A stretch of 64,000 bases of DNA from Methanothrix sp. GTDB lineage: Archaea; Halobacteriota; Methanosarcinia; Methanotrichales; Methanotrichaceae. The notes under the pieces were generated by a model. It was not told the DNA's origin and ran no database searches. It worked only from the letters and a program-made list of their open reading frames with translations. The stretch spans positions 496,001 through 560,000 of the forward strand of contig NZ_JADJJX010000001.1 of NCBI RefSeq assembly GCF_016706325.1, given 5' to 3'. Position 1 is the first letter of the stretch, and every line of letters begins with the position of its first letter. A program made the translations under genes and the position numbers. Positions 43,311-51,915 of the stretch are shown in pieces.

Positions 43311-44478
43311 ACTCCATCACCGTGGCCAGATCCTTATCCCCCCGTCCGGAGAGGTTGATTATCGCCAGATCGCCCAGTGATTCTGGCTCCTTCAGGGCAT
43401 AGCCGATGGCATGAGCCGACTCCAGAGCAGGGATTATCCCCTCCAGCCGGGACAGGGCGCGAAATCCCTCCAGGGCGGTCCTATCGTCCGCCAGCCTGGG
43501 AAGGACCCGGCCCTTCTCCGCCAGATAGGCCAGCTCCGGCCCCACCCCGGGATAGTCCAGGCCTGCAGCCACAGAGTAGGACTCCAGTATCTGGCCGTAG
43601 GGGTCCTGAAGGATCTTGGTGAGGGCACCATGCAGTATTCCGTCTGTGCCGTAGCCCAGGGAGGCGCCGTTGTCCGCCATCCTCTCGCTCATCCCCGGAC
43701 CCCGCCCTCCTGCCTCCACAGCAATCAGCTTCACCTCCTCCTCCAGGAAGGGGGCGAAGATGCCCATGGCATTGCTCCCCCCTCCCACGCAGGCAGCGAT
43801 GCTGTCCGGCAGGCGGCCCTCCGTTGCCAGGATCTGCTCTTTTGTCTCCTGGCCGATAATGCTCTGAAAGTCCCTCACCATCGTGGGGAAGGGATGGGCC
43901 CCGGCAGCAGTCCCCAGGAGATAATGGGTATGCTCAAAGCTTGAGGCCCAGTCCCTCAGGGCCTCGTTTATGGCATCCTTCAGTGTCCGGGAGCCGGAGC
44001 GGACTGGTATCACCTCTGCCCCCATCAGCTCCATCCGGTAGACGTTCATCTTCTGCCTCTCAATATCCACCTCCCCCATATAGATCTGGGTCTCAAAGCC
44101 CAGCTTTGCTCCCACAATGGCCGTGGCCACACCGTGCTGGCCCGCCCCCGTCTCGGCGATCAGTCTGCTCTTGCCCATCCTCTTTGCCACCAGGGCCTGG
44201 CCTAAGGTGTTGTTTAGCTTATGGGCTCCGCCATGCATCAGGTCCTCCCTCTTAAGATAGACCTGGCAGCCTAGCCTCCGGCTGAGATTGGGGGCAGGGT
44301 AAAGAGATGTGGGCCGGCCGGCGAAGTCCTTTTGGAGGGCTTTCAGCTCATCTTGAAACTGGGCGCTCCCCTTAAGCTGATCATAGGCATAAGAGAGATC
44401 GGCCAGGGGAGCCACCAGGGTCTCGGGGACGAAGAGGCCGCCATACCTCCCGAACTTGACTGCGAAATCCTCGATCAT
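43297..44478 (-). CDS. trpB: Tryptophan synthase beta chain
   Basis: PLP enzyme joining indole and serine to tryptophan. From the ATG at 44478 ([21 protein letters not shown]) it reads 393 residues, with a GAGGAG site upstream; the frame to 44550 extends through the promoter and is not used. The PLP lysine is in [17 protein letters not shown], and [25 protein letters not shown] and [16 protein letters not shown] are present. The rest of the trp pathway is not in the window, so trpBA stands as its own unit. Confidence 0.96.
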   Translation of the reverse strand: MIEDFAVKFGRYGGLFVPETLVAPLADLSYAYDQLKGSAQFQDELKALQKDFAGRPTSLYPAPNLSRRLGCQVYLKREDLMHGGAHKLNNTLGQALVAKRMGKSRLIAETGAGQHGVATAIVGAKLGFETQIYMGEVDIERQKMNVYRMELMGAEVIPVRSGSRTLKDAINEALRDWASSFEHTHYLLGTAAGAHPFPTMVRDFQSIIGQETKEQILATEGRLPDSIAACVGGGSNAMGIFAPFLEEEVKLIAVEAGGRGPGMSERMADNGASLGYGTDGILHGALTKILQDPYGQILESYSVAAGLDYPGVGPELAYLAEKGRVLPRLADDRTALEGFRALSRLEGIIPALESAHAIGYALKEPESLGDLAIINLSGRGDKDLATVMEYENL

Positions 44479-44511
44479 CATACTCCTCAATAAATCACCT
44501 GTGGGCTTTTT

Positions 44512-44551
44512 AATGTACGAATTAATACTATGATGTATAGAAAAGTACATT
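44512..44551 (-). promoter_or_regulatory. Possible operator of the trpBA operon
   Basis: AATGTAC at 44512-44518 and GTACATT at 44545-44551 are perfect inverted copies with centres 33 bases apart, three helical turns. GTACA boxes resemble the TGTACA sites of the archaeal repressor TrpY. TATA-like AT-rich DNA lies between them. No trpY gene is in view, so this is a hypothesis. Confidence 0.4.
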
Positions 44552-44650
44552 CATAGCCATATTTAAGCTTTGCCTCCTGCCAAGATGAGAGCCGGAGAGA
44601 GAGCCGGAGATGAGAGCAAGGGGAATCAGTATCGCTCTGAGGGAGGAGGC

Positions 44651-44860
44651 TCAGAGCAGATCAGGGGGCATCTCTCCCGTCAGGCACTCGATCCTCCTCT
44701 GGGCGCCGTCCAGCCGCAGGTTGCACAGCCGGACCAGCCTCATCCCCCGCTCATAAAGCTCCAGGCTCCTCTCCAGGCTCAGCTTTCCCTCTTCCAGCTC
44801 CTCGACTATTCTCTCCAGCTCCTCCAGTGCTCCCTCCAGTCCCACTTCCTCCTCCTTCAT
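44651..44860 (-). CDS. xseB: Exonuclease VII small subunit
   Basis: A 69-residue helical protein from the ATG at 44860 (MKEEEVGLEGALEELERIVEEL), with GGAGG and GGAG sites upstream; the longer frame lies in xseA. The XseB pattern GALEELERIVEELEEGKLSLE followed by SLELYERGMRLVRLCNLRL is clear. Partner of XseA in the 5'-3' and 3'-5' single-strand exonuclease. The family is mostly bacterial. Confidence 0.88.
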   Translation of the reverse strand: MKEEEVGLEGALEELERIVEELEEGKLSLERSLELYERGMRLVRLCNLRLDGAQRRIECLTGEMPPDLL

Positions 44861-44876
44861 TCTCCGCCATCCTCCT

Positions 44877-46083
44877 TCATTCTCCACTCTCCTTCTCCTC
44901 AATACAGTCCAAGACCCGGCATCTCAGCCCACCCCGGCCCAATATAAGCTCTATCTCCTCCCCCGGACGGACATCGTCCCAGGCCATGACCAGGCCCCTC
45001 TCTGAGCGGGCCAGGGCATAGCCGCGCTGTAATGTGGCCCGTGGGCCCACTGCTGCCAGCCGGCCGCAAACAGCATCCAGCCTGGCCCGGCGATCCCTCA
45101 GCTCCTCAGCCAGGGCAAAATCCAGCCTGTCGCTCAGGTGGTCCAGCCGCTGCCTGAAGTCGCCGGTCAGAGAGTACATCCTCGCAGCAGAGAGGCTGCG
45201 CTGGAGATACTCCAGGCGCTCCTCCTTTCTCTCCAGGCAGCTCCACAGGGCGCGTATTATCCGAACCCGGCTCTGCCGCAGCCTTATCCTCAGCTCCTCC
45301 ACATCCGGTACTGCCATCTTGGCCGCTGCTGTCGGAGTTGCCGCTCGAACGTCGGCGGCAAAATCGGTGATGGTGACATCCGTCTCATGGCCCACAGCGG
45401 AGATCACTGGACTGTCGCAGGCATAGACAGCCCGGGCCACCACCTCGGAGTTGAAGCACCAAAGGTCCTCAGCCGAGCCCCCGCCGCGGCAGACTATTAT
45501 CAGGTCAGTCCTGCCCTGCAGGGCAAGAAGAGCAGAGACTATGCTCTCCTCTGCCCCCTCACCCTGCACCTGGGCGGGAGAGATTATGATCCTGGCCGGA
45601 TAGGGGCCCGATGCTGCGCAGAACGTCTCTCAATGCTGCCCCCTGCAGGGAGGTGACAACTCCTATCCTCTCCGGATAGGGGGGGAGAGGGCGCTTCTGC
45701 TCCAGCTCGAAGAGCCCCTCCTCCTCCAGCCTCTTTTTCAGGGCCTCAAACTGCAAAAACCGGAAACCGAGGCCGGAATCCCTCTTTATGGCCCTGGCCA
45801 CCAGTTGCACCCTCCCCTGAGGGCGATAAACCGCCACGTCCCCAAAAAGGAGAACATTCATGCCGTTCCTCAACTCCGTCTCCACCCGCCCTGCCTGCCC
45901 CTTGAAGAGGACGCAAGAGATCTGGGAATCCCGGTCTTTCAGGGTGAAGTACATGTGGCCGGAGCGGTGATGGACGAAGTTTGAGACCTCCCCCTGCGCC
46001 CAGAGGTCGTGCAGGCGGGGATCGTTCTCCAGCCGCTCCTTTATCCTCTCATTGAGATTGGTGACAGTGAATATCTGGCTCAA
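44877..46083 (-). CDS. xseA: Exonuclease VII large subunit, frameshifted in this sequence
   Basis: Catalytic subunit of exonuclease VII. The N-terminal half (45559-46083) has the OB-fold start MSQIFTVTNLNERIKERLEN and RSGHMYFTLKDRDSQISCVLF, then GVVTSLQGAALRDVL. The frame is lost at about 45603-45609 (GGGGCCC on the plus strand). The C-terminal half (to 44877) resumes with YPARIIISPAQVQGEGA, IVCRGGGSAEDLW and AVGHETDVTITDFAADVRAATPTAAA (in part). All family parts are present, so a one- or two-base indel in a homopolymer, real or technical, is the only defect. xseB follows intact. Confidence 0.85.
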
Positions 46084-46161
46084 TGACCCCTATTTTGGTG
46101 GGGGATTATTTAAGGGCATTTCTCAATCAATTAAATTTATTTGGTTCTAACACAAGAAAAC

Positions 46162-46168
46162 TTTATAT
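46162..46168 (+). promoter_or_regulatory. Box A of the cbiMNQO operon
   Basis: TTTATAT at 46162-46168 predicts a start near 46190, and GGTGATG directly before the ATG at 46202 is a good ribosome site. No clear NikR-type palindrome was recognised nearby. Confidence 0.5.
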
Positions 46169-46201
46169 GCCAGGATATCTCTGCTGCAGAATGGTGATGC
46201 T

Positions 46202-46897
46202 ATGCATATAATGGAGGGCTTTCTCCCCCATCCCTGGTGGGAGATCTGGTTTGTGCTTTCGCTGCCTGTGGTGGCTTGGGGCGTCTATAAGATGAACAGG
46301 ATGATCAAGGAGAGCCGGGAGATATTGCCTCTGCTCGCCGTCTCCGGGGCCTTTGTCTTCGTCCTATCCTCCCTGAAGATGCCCTCAGTCACCGGGAGCT
46401 GCTCTCATCCCACGGGAACGGGCATGGGGGCGATACTCTTTGGACCGGGGATAACAGCCGTCCTCTCGGCAATAGTGCTGATCTATCAGGCCCTCTTCCT
46501 TGCCCACGGCGGCCTGACCACTCTGGGCGCCAATATATTCTCCATGGGGATCGCCGGCCCCCTGATCGGATACCTGGTCTACCGGCTGGCCAGCGGGATG
46601 GGGCTTGGCATGTACCTCTCCGTCTTCCTGGCAGCCATGCTCGCCGATTGGGCCACATATCTGGTGACATCAATGCAGCTTGCTCTGGCATTTCCCGCCG
46701 CCTCGGGCGGCGTTATCGCCTCCTTCCAGGCCTTCATGGCCGTATTTGCCATCACTCAGGTCCCCCTGGCGGTGGTGGAGGGGGCGGTGACTGCCCTTAT
46801 GTTCAAATATCTGGTCCGGCTCAGGGGCGATATCCTGGTGAGGCTCAGAGTGGCCAGCGCCTCCGCCATCCGGCTGCTCCAGGAGGCCAGCCCATGA
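46202..46897 (+). CDS. cbiM: Cobalt/nickel ECF transporter substrate subunit CbiM
   Basis: Membrane S-component of an energy-coupling-factor importer for Co2+ or Ni2+. The N-terminus MHIMEGFLPHPWW, whose Met-His-x-Met binds the metal, is diagnostic, as are SCSHPTGTGMGAILFGPG and LAHGGLTTLGANIFSMGIAGPL (in part). It reads 231 residues with about seven helices. Followed by cbiN, cbiQ and cbiO in overlapping order. Cobalt and nickel versions cannot be separated reliably by sequence; the methanogen needs both. Confidence 0.95.
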   Translation: MHIMEGFLPHPWWEIWFVLSLPVVAWGVYKMNRMIKESREILPLLAVSGAFVFVLSSLKMPSVTGSCSHPTGTGMGAILFGPGITAVLSAIVLIYQALFLAHGGLTTLGANIFSMGIAGPLIGYLVYRLASGMGLGMYLSVFLAAMLADWATYLVTSMQLALAFPAASGGVIASFQAFMAVFAITQVPLAVVEGAVTALMFKYLVRLRGDILVRLRVASASAIRLLQEASP

Positions 46898-47217
46898 GGC
46901 TGGAGATCGCTGTCCTGGGGATCGTTGCCCTTTTCGCCATCCTCTTCATCTACCAGAGCACCACTGGGGAGCATGAGTGGGCGGGAGCAGACGATCAATC
47001 GGAGGGGGTCATCGATGAGCTGACTGATGGCGCCTATGAGCCCTGGTCCAGCCCGATTTGGGAGCCGCCCAGCGGCGAGGTGGAGAGCCTCCTCTTCGCC
47101 CTGCAGGCGGCCTTGGGTAGCCTGGCCATAGGCTACTTTCTGGGCTACTACCAGGGGAGGATGAGAAAGGAGGGGGAGCAGAAAGAGAGGAAGGGAGAAG
47201 CAGGATCGGATGCATGA
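46894..47217 (+). CDS. cbiN: ECF transporter accessory subunit CbiN
   Basis: A 107-residue protein starting MRLEIAVLGIVALFAILFIYQ, overlapping the cbiM stop by four bases. Two membrane helices flank an extracytoplasmic loop (GAYEPWSSPIWEPPSGEVES) with the EPWxxP..WEPPSGE signature of CbiN. It helps load metal into CbiM. It ends in a charged tail and overlaps cbiQ by eight bases. Confidence 0.9.
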   Translation: MRLEIAVLGIVALFAILFIYQSTTGEHEWAGADDQSEGVIDELTDGAYEPWSSPIWEPPSGEVESLLFALQAALGSLAIGYFLGYYQGRMRKEGEQKERKGEAGSDA

Positions 47218-47992
47218 CCTTCTGGATGACTGGGCCCAGTGCAATGGATTACGTGAGACCAGTGCCCGTCTCAAGCTGTTCTTTGGCCTGGGAGCGATTG
47301 CGATCTGCATATCCTCTCTTGAACCAGCCGCCCCCCTCTTTGTGGCTGCAAGCATGAGCCTGATCATCCTTATCCTGGCCAAAATCCCCCCTCGTATCTA
47401 CTCCCGGCTCCTCCTCTTCCCCCTCTCCTTCGCCCTTATCAGCTCTCTGGTGGTGGCTCTGATGCATGGCTCTGGAGATATGCTCTATGCCCTGGATCTC
47501 TTTGGCCGGGTGCTGGGGATCAGAGAGGATGGGGCTGCCCTGGCCCTGCTGCTCATCGCCCGGACCTTCGGGGGCATGTGCTCACTCTTCTTCATCGCCC
47601 TCACCACCCCCATGATAGAGATATTCGCTCTTCTCAGTTCATTGCGAATTCCCAAATCGGTGATAGAACTATCCATGATGATCTATCGATATATATTTGT
47701 CCTGCTGGATCAGGCAGCAATGATCCATAATGCCCAGGTGATGCGTCTGGGAAACCGGAGCATCAGAAGCTCCCTTGCCTCCTTCTCCATGCTCGCCAGC
47801 GTTCTATTCCTGAGGTCCTGGGAGCAGGGGGAGAGGCTTGTCATAGCCATGGATGCCCGCTGTTATGATGGCCGGCTGGATCTCATGGAGGAGAGGAGAG
47901 GAGCAAGGGCGAAGGAGATTGTAGCCGCTGCCGCCTACCTGGCTATGGCACTGGCGATCAGCATTGCCAGCAGCAGACAGGGGATCATCTGA
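47210..47992 (+). CDS. cbiQ: ECF transporter transmembrane subunit CbiQ
   Basis: T-component that couples ATP hydrolysis to CbiM. It reads 260 residues with five or more helices and the coupling-helix motif region AQVMRLGNRSIRSSLASF and WEQGERLVIAMDARCYDG. Starts MHDLLDDWAQCNGLRETSARLK. Part of cbiMNQO. Confidence 0.92.
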   Translation: MHDLLDDWAQCNGLRETSARLKLFFGLGAIAICISSLEPAAPLFVAASMSLIILILAKIPPRIYSRLLLFPLSFALISSLVVALMHGSGDMLYALDLFGRVLGIREDGAALALLLIARTFGGMCSLFFIALTTPMIEIFALLSSLRIPKSVIELSMMIYRYIFVLLDQAAMIHNAQVMRLGNRSIRSSLASFSMLASVLFLRSWEQGERLVIAMDARCYDGRLDLMEERRGARAKEIVAAAAYLAMALAISIASSRQGII

Positions 47993-48017
47993 GAGGAGCG
48001 GGAGTGAGGAGAAGAGA

Positions 48018-49253
48018 GTGGCTGCAATTCTGGAGACAATAGGAGTAGAATACGTCTATGCCGACGGCACCCATGCCCTCAACAATCTCAGCCTGGCCAT
48101 AGAGGAAGGGAGAAAGATCGCCCTGGTGGGGCCCAATGGGGCAGGAAAATCCACCCTCATGCTGATCTTCAATGGCATCCTAAGGCCAGTGGCAGGGGAG
48201 GTATTATTCAGGAATAAGAGGCTGGATTATGACTCCCGCTCACTGCGAGAGGTGAGGCAGAGGGTGGGCATGGTCTTTCAGAACCCCGATGATCAGCTCT
48301 TTGCCCCCACTCTCTATCAGGATGTTGCCTTCGGGCCGGTGAACCTGGGACTTCCCCCGGAGAAGGTAAAAAGGCATGTGGCCTATGCCCTGCAGTATGT
48401 CGGCCTCTCAGGATACGAACGCCGTCCCCCCCATCACCTGAGCGGAGGGGAGAAGAAGAGGGCTGCCATCGCTGGGATTTTGGCCATGGAGCCTGAGGTG
48501 ATGATCCTGGATGAGCCCACCTCCAACCTCGATCCCGCCAGCTCAGAGGAGATCATGGAGATGCTCGATGAGCTCAACCTGGGGGGAAAGACATTGATCA
48601 TCTCCACCCATGATGTGGAACTGGCCTATCGCTGGGCGGATGAGGTGGTGCTGATGAAGGATGGCGGTGTCCTCCGCCGGGGCTCAGGAGAGGAGGTGTT
48701 CGGCGATCTGGAGCTGATCCAGGGAGCCAGGCTCAAGCCCCCAATGGTGGTGGAGCTTTATCATGAGCTGGTGAACAGAAGGCTGGCAGAGGGCAGGAAG
48801 ACTCCAAAGAGCATTCTTGAGCTATGCGATCTCTTGCAGGGCAGAGGGGATGGAAATGCTGTCCAGGAGGAGGATAGGGGCAAGATCTACATCTGCAATG
48901 CCGACGAGCTTGAGCCGGAGAGGGCAGCAGAGAGGGCAGCAGAGCTGGCGAGGAGAGTGGATGCTGATTGCACCGCGGCCATGGGCACCAGGGCCAAGCT
49001 GCTGGCAGAAGAGGCCAATCTCCGGTTGGACTTCACCTACGGGGCGATAGACAAGTGCATCCTGAAGGCGCTCGCAGGCAGAAGCTGTCTGATCTTTGTC
49101 TCCCGGGGAATGCTGGAGCTGGTCCAAAGGAGGATAGAGGCCTATTCACAGCAGTCGGGCACAAAGATCAATTCCGTCGATCTCTCCTCATGCATCAACA
49201 GGCGCTCACTGCCTGTAGCCCATGATTCTTCCAGGAGCAAAAGCTTTAAGTAA
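48018..49253 (+). CDS. cbiO: ECF transporter ATPase CbiO with C-terminal extension
   Basis: ABC ATPase of the metal importer. The GTG at 48018 (MAAILETIGVEYVYADG) has GAGGAG upstream; the frame back to 47964 lies in cbiQ. Walker A GPNGAGKST, Q-loop MVFQNPDDQLFAPT, signature LSGGEKKRAAIAG and Walker B MILDEPTSNLD are intact. After about residue 275, 130 more residues form an extra alpha/beta domain (ELARRVDADCTAAMGTRAK, YGAIDKCILKALAGRSCLIF in part) with three cysteines. I cannot name this domain; a regulatory or metal-sensing role is inference. Confidence 0.9.
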   Translation: MAAILETIGVEYVYADGTHALNNLSLAIEEGRKIALVGPNGAGKSTLMLIFNGILRPVAGEVLFRNKRLDYDSRSLREVRQRVGMVFQNPDDQLFAPTLYQDVAFGPVNLGLPPEKVKRHVAYALQYVGLSGYERRPPHHLSGGEKKRAAIAGILAMEPEVMILDEPTSNLDPASSEEIMEMLDELNLGGKTLIISTHDVELAYRWADEVVLMKDGGVLRRGSGEEVFGDLELIQGARLKPPMVVELYHELVNRRLAEGRKTPKSILELCDLLQGRGDGNAVQEEDRGKIYICNADELEPERAAERAAELARRVDADCTAAMGTRAKLLAEEANLRLDFTYGAIDKCILKALAGRSCLIFVSRGMLELVQRRIEAYSQQSGTKINSVDLSSCINRRSLPVAHDSSRSKSFK

Positions 49254-49279
49254 AATTAAGTTTCATAAAATCAAGCGTA

Positions 49280-49450
49280 ATGGAATAGTGTGTGAAGGAG
49301 CTGTCCGCTATTCCATGCGTCCATTCAAAGCCATGGCGGGGCACATAAGAAGGTCGGCTCCGCCCTGGATCTCCCTATCCTCTGAGAATTGATGATAATA
49401 AGAGCGGGTAGGGGAGTGGGGGTTAGTAAAAAAGATGAGTATACCCGCTC
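49280..49450 (-). ncRNA. Candidate small noncoding RNA between cbiO and larB
   Basis: A box A (TATTTATA at 49481-49474, minus strand) predicts a start at about 49450. The RNA would open with GAGCGGGTA, which pairs perfectly with TACCCGCTC at 49410-49402. A GGCGG/CCGCC stem follows, then TGGAATAG pairs with CTATTCCA (49315-49280), followed by a T-rich stretch. No protein of more than a dozen residues is encoded. Three ordered stems right after a promoter suggest a structured RNA of about 170 bases. Alternatively the region is only the tail of the larB and cbiO transcripts. Confidence 0.4.
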
Positions 49451-49473
49451 AAGCCCAACCAGCCTTTTGATGG

Positions 49474-49481
49474 TATAAATA
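49474..49481 (-). promoter_or_regulatory. Box A for the candidate RNA
   Basis: TATTTATA on the minus strand, 24-31 bases before the first base of the GAGCGGGTA stem. It lies just past the larB stop, so it would drive a separate transcript in the same direction. Confidence 0.4.
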
Positions 49482-49497
49482 CTTTCCGGGAAATAAT

Positions 49498-50274
49498 TTA
49501 AAACTGTTTATCTCGATGAACCTTCTGCCGGGCGATCTTGGCAGCATATGCTCCCGCCACAAATCCCGCATCCACATTCACCACCGTCAGGACGGAGCAG
49601 GATTGGAGCATTGAATAGAGAGCCGCCTTTCCCCCGCCGCCTATGCCATAGCCGGTGGATACAGGAAGACCGATCACAGGAGCGTCCACCAACCCGGCCA
49701 CCACAGCGGGCAGGGTGCCCTCCCGTCCCGCCGCCACCACAAAAGCATCAGCATCCGCCATTCTCTCCAGGCTGGGAAAGAGGCGGTGGATGCCGGCCAC
49801 CCCCACATCGTACTCGGCGAGGACATGGCAGCCCATCTCCTCTGCCACCACCCTCGCCTCCTCGGCCACGGGAATATCCGCTGTTCCCGCCGCGAGGATG
49901 GCCACTGTGCCCTCCCTGGGCGGCCGCTCAGCAGTGCGGATGACCACTGTCCTGGCGCGGGGGTTATGCTCGAAGATGCTCTTGGGGGGGAGCTTGGCCG
50001 ATTGCAATACCACCAACTGCTCAGATGAGACCCGGGTGACGATCACACTTCCCGTCTCTTCCAGATGGGCAAGGGATATGGCCAGAAGATCGGTCTTATC
50101 CTTTCCCTCCGCCAGAATCGCCTCTGGTATACTGATTCGATTCATCCGGCAAATATCCAGCTTTGCCACCTCACCCACAGCACAATAATCCATCATCCGG
50201 ATCCGCTTCAAAGCCTCCTCCAGGGAGATCTCCCCCCGGCGGTAGCCCTCCAGGATATCTCTGTTGCTCTCCAT
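49498..50274 (-). CDS. larB: Nickel pincer cofactor synthesis protein LarB
   Basis: LarB carboxylates and hydrolyses nicotinic acid adenine dinucleotide to start the nickel-pincer nucleotide made for lactate racemase-type enzymes. From the ATG at 50274 (MESNRDILEGYRRGEISLEEAL) it reads 258 residues. A PurE-like core is visible: VAILAAGTADIPVAEEA, AAGREGTLPAVVAGLVDAPVIGLP (in part), VSTGYGIGGGGKAALYSML. larC and larE are not adjacent. Upstream ATGs extend past the predicted promoter. Confidence 0.9.
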   Translation of the reverse strand: MESNRDILEGYRRGEISLEEALKRIRMMDYCAVGEVAKLDICRMNRISIPEAILAEGKDKTDLLAISLAHLEETGSVIVTRVSSEQLVVLQSAKLPPKSIFEHNPRARTVVIRTAERPPREGTVAILAAGTADIPVAEEARVVAEEMGCHVLAEYDVGVAGIHRLFPSLERMADADAFVVAAGREGTLPAVVAGLVDAPVIGLPVSTGYGIGGGGKAALYSMLQSCSVLTVVNVDAGFVAGAYAAKIARQKVHRDKQF

Positions 50275-50351
50275 TTTAGCATCCTGTGATGGAGCTATGA
50301 GCATAAAGGGTTTATCCCCCCGCAAATAGATCCAGATCAGAAGGCGATGAT

Positions 50352-51617
50352 ATGCTGGTCAATCTCGATCTACACATCCACTCCCGCTACTCAATGGCTG
50401 TATCCGCCGACATGGAACTGGCACAGATCGCACGGGGGGCGGCAAAAAAAGGGGTGAAGATAGTGGGAACCGGCGACTGCCTGCATCCTCTGTGGCTGAA
50501 GTCCATCCGGGAGCTGCCTGAGGAGGAGGGGCTGCGCCGGCTGGGAGATATTCTCTTTCTCTTGAGCGTGGAGGTGGAGGATGCAGAAAGGGTCCATCAC
50601 CTCATACTCCTGCCGGACGCCTCCAAAGCAGAGGAGCTGGCAGAGGCATTCTCCCCCCATTCAGGCAATCTGCAGCAGGACGGCAGGCCGCGACTGCATC
50701 TGAATGGCGCCCAGATCGCCGATCTGGCCCTGGAGGCCGGGGGCCTTGTCGGGCCCGCCCATGCCTTCACCCCCTGGACAGGGATGTATGCATACCACCG
50801 ATCCCTCTCCGACTGCTATCAGGAGAATGCAGATCGGATAGACTTCATTGAGCTTGGGCTGAGCGCGGACACTGACTACGCAGACCGGATCGCAGAGCTC
50901 TCTGATAAGACCTTTCTCTCCAACTCCGATGCCCATTCCCCCCGCACTAATAAGCTGGCCCGGGAGTTCAATCAGATGAGAGTGGAGGGGTGCAGCTTCC
51001 AGGAGGTCGCCTCAGCCATCCGCCGGGAGAAGGGCAGAGGGCCGACTCTCAATGCAGGCTTTTTTCCCGGTGAGGGAAAGTACAACCGCACCGCCTGCAC
51101 CCGCTGCTTTCAGCAGTATAGCCCGGTGCAGAAGGATGAATTTATGGGACGCTGCCCCCATTGCCGGGGTCTGATAAAGCTGGGGGTGGCTGACCGGATC
51201 GGCCTCTTGGCAGACTATGAGCTGCCATGCCACCCCCCTCACCGTCCTCCATATATCCACCTCATCCCTCTGGCAGAGATAATCGCCCTCGCTCTGGGCC
51301 ATAAAAGTCCCATGACCGCAGGAGTGCAGAAGCAGTACGAGGCCCTGACCGGGGATATGGCGGAGATAGAGGTTCTGCTCATTGAGGAGCTTGAGGCGAT
51401 GGAGTCGGCCGGGGCGGAGGCAGAGGTGATCAGAGGCATTGAGGCCTTCCGCAGGGGATGCGTGGAGGTTCTCCCCGGAGGCGGAGGAAGATACGGCCAG
51501 ATCCGCCTTCCGGCTTGGAAGAAGGTGAGAAGAGAGAAGAAGCAGAGGTCTCTTTTTGATTTCCAGCCTTGTGAAGAGGAAGTGATCATGAAAGTCCCAG
51601 ACGATATAGATAAATAA
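50352..51617 (+). CDS. endoQ: Endonuclease Q (PHP-domain DNA repair nuclease)
   Basis: Cuts DNA 5' of deaminated bases (uracil, hypoxanthine) and abasic sites in archaea. The 421-residue protein has a PHP domain (VNLDLHIHSRYSMAVS, GTGDCLHPLWL, FLSNSDAHSPRT), then a zinc site (CTRCFQQYSP and CPHCRGLIKLGV) near residues 255-282, then a helical C-domain (GVADRIGLLADY). The C-terminal QRSLFDF fits a PCNA-binding PIP box. It diverges from larB. Identification rests on domain order and the conserved PHP plus zinc pattern of this family. Confidence 0.82.
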   Translation: MLVNLDLHIHSRYSMAVSADMELAQIARGAAKKGVKIVGTGDCLHPLWLKSIRELPEEEGLRRLGDILFLLSVEVEDAERVHHLILLPDASKAEELAEAFSPHSGNLQQDGRPRLHLNGAQIADLALEAGGLVGPAHAFTPWTGMYAYHRSLSDCYQENADRIDFIELGLSADTDYADRIAELSDKTFLSNSDAHSPRTNKLAREFNQMRVEGCSFQEVASAIRREKGRGPTLNAGFFPGEGKYNRTACTRCFQQYSPVQKDEFMGRCPHCRGLIKLGVADRIGLLADYELPCHPPHRPPYIHLIPLAEIIALALGHKSPMTAGVQKQYEALTGDMAEIEVLLIEELEAMESAGAEAEVIRGIEAFRRGCVEVLPGGGGRYGQIRLPAWKKVRREKKQRSLFDFQPCEEEVIMKVPDDIDK

Positions 51618-51680
51618 TTTACATTACATAAAACACGTTTGACATAATAACATATATGACATACAAAACATATGATGGAA

Positions 51681-51806
51681 AGAGAAAAATGGTAAGGGAA
51701 AAATGGTAAGAGAAAAATGGTAAGGGAAAAATGGTAAGAGAAAAATGGTAAGAGAAAAATGGTAAGAGAAAAATGGTAAGGGGAAGATGGCAAGGGGAAG
51801 ATGGCA
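51681..51806. repeat. Nine tandem copies of a 14-bp unit
   Basis: Nine gapless units close to AGAGAAAAATGGTA; the last two are diverged to AGGGGAAGATGGCA. They lie in the gap between endoQ and the secreted-protein gene. The opposite strand happens to be open and would encode a Phe/Leu/Pro repeat peptide, which I do not accept as a gene. The 60 bases before the array are very AT-rich. Confidence 0.88.
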
Positions 51807-51915
51807 AGAGTGATCACATCCCCGGGATGGGCCATTCCCAATAGCATCTCATCTCATAGCCGATAGATGCTGATCCAGATAAGAGATTTGGTGGGGCGTC
51901 AGGGAGGCATCGATT

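Noticed and set aside
51619..51807. Minus-strand open frame with repeated Phe-Leu-Leu-Pro-Phe units
   Set aside because: It is only the reverse strand of the 14-bp tandem repeat. It has no ribosome site or promoter and its composition simply mirrors the repeat.
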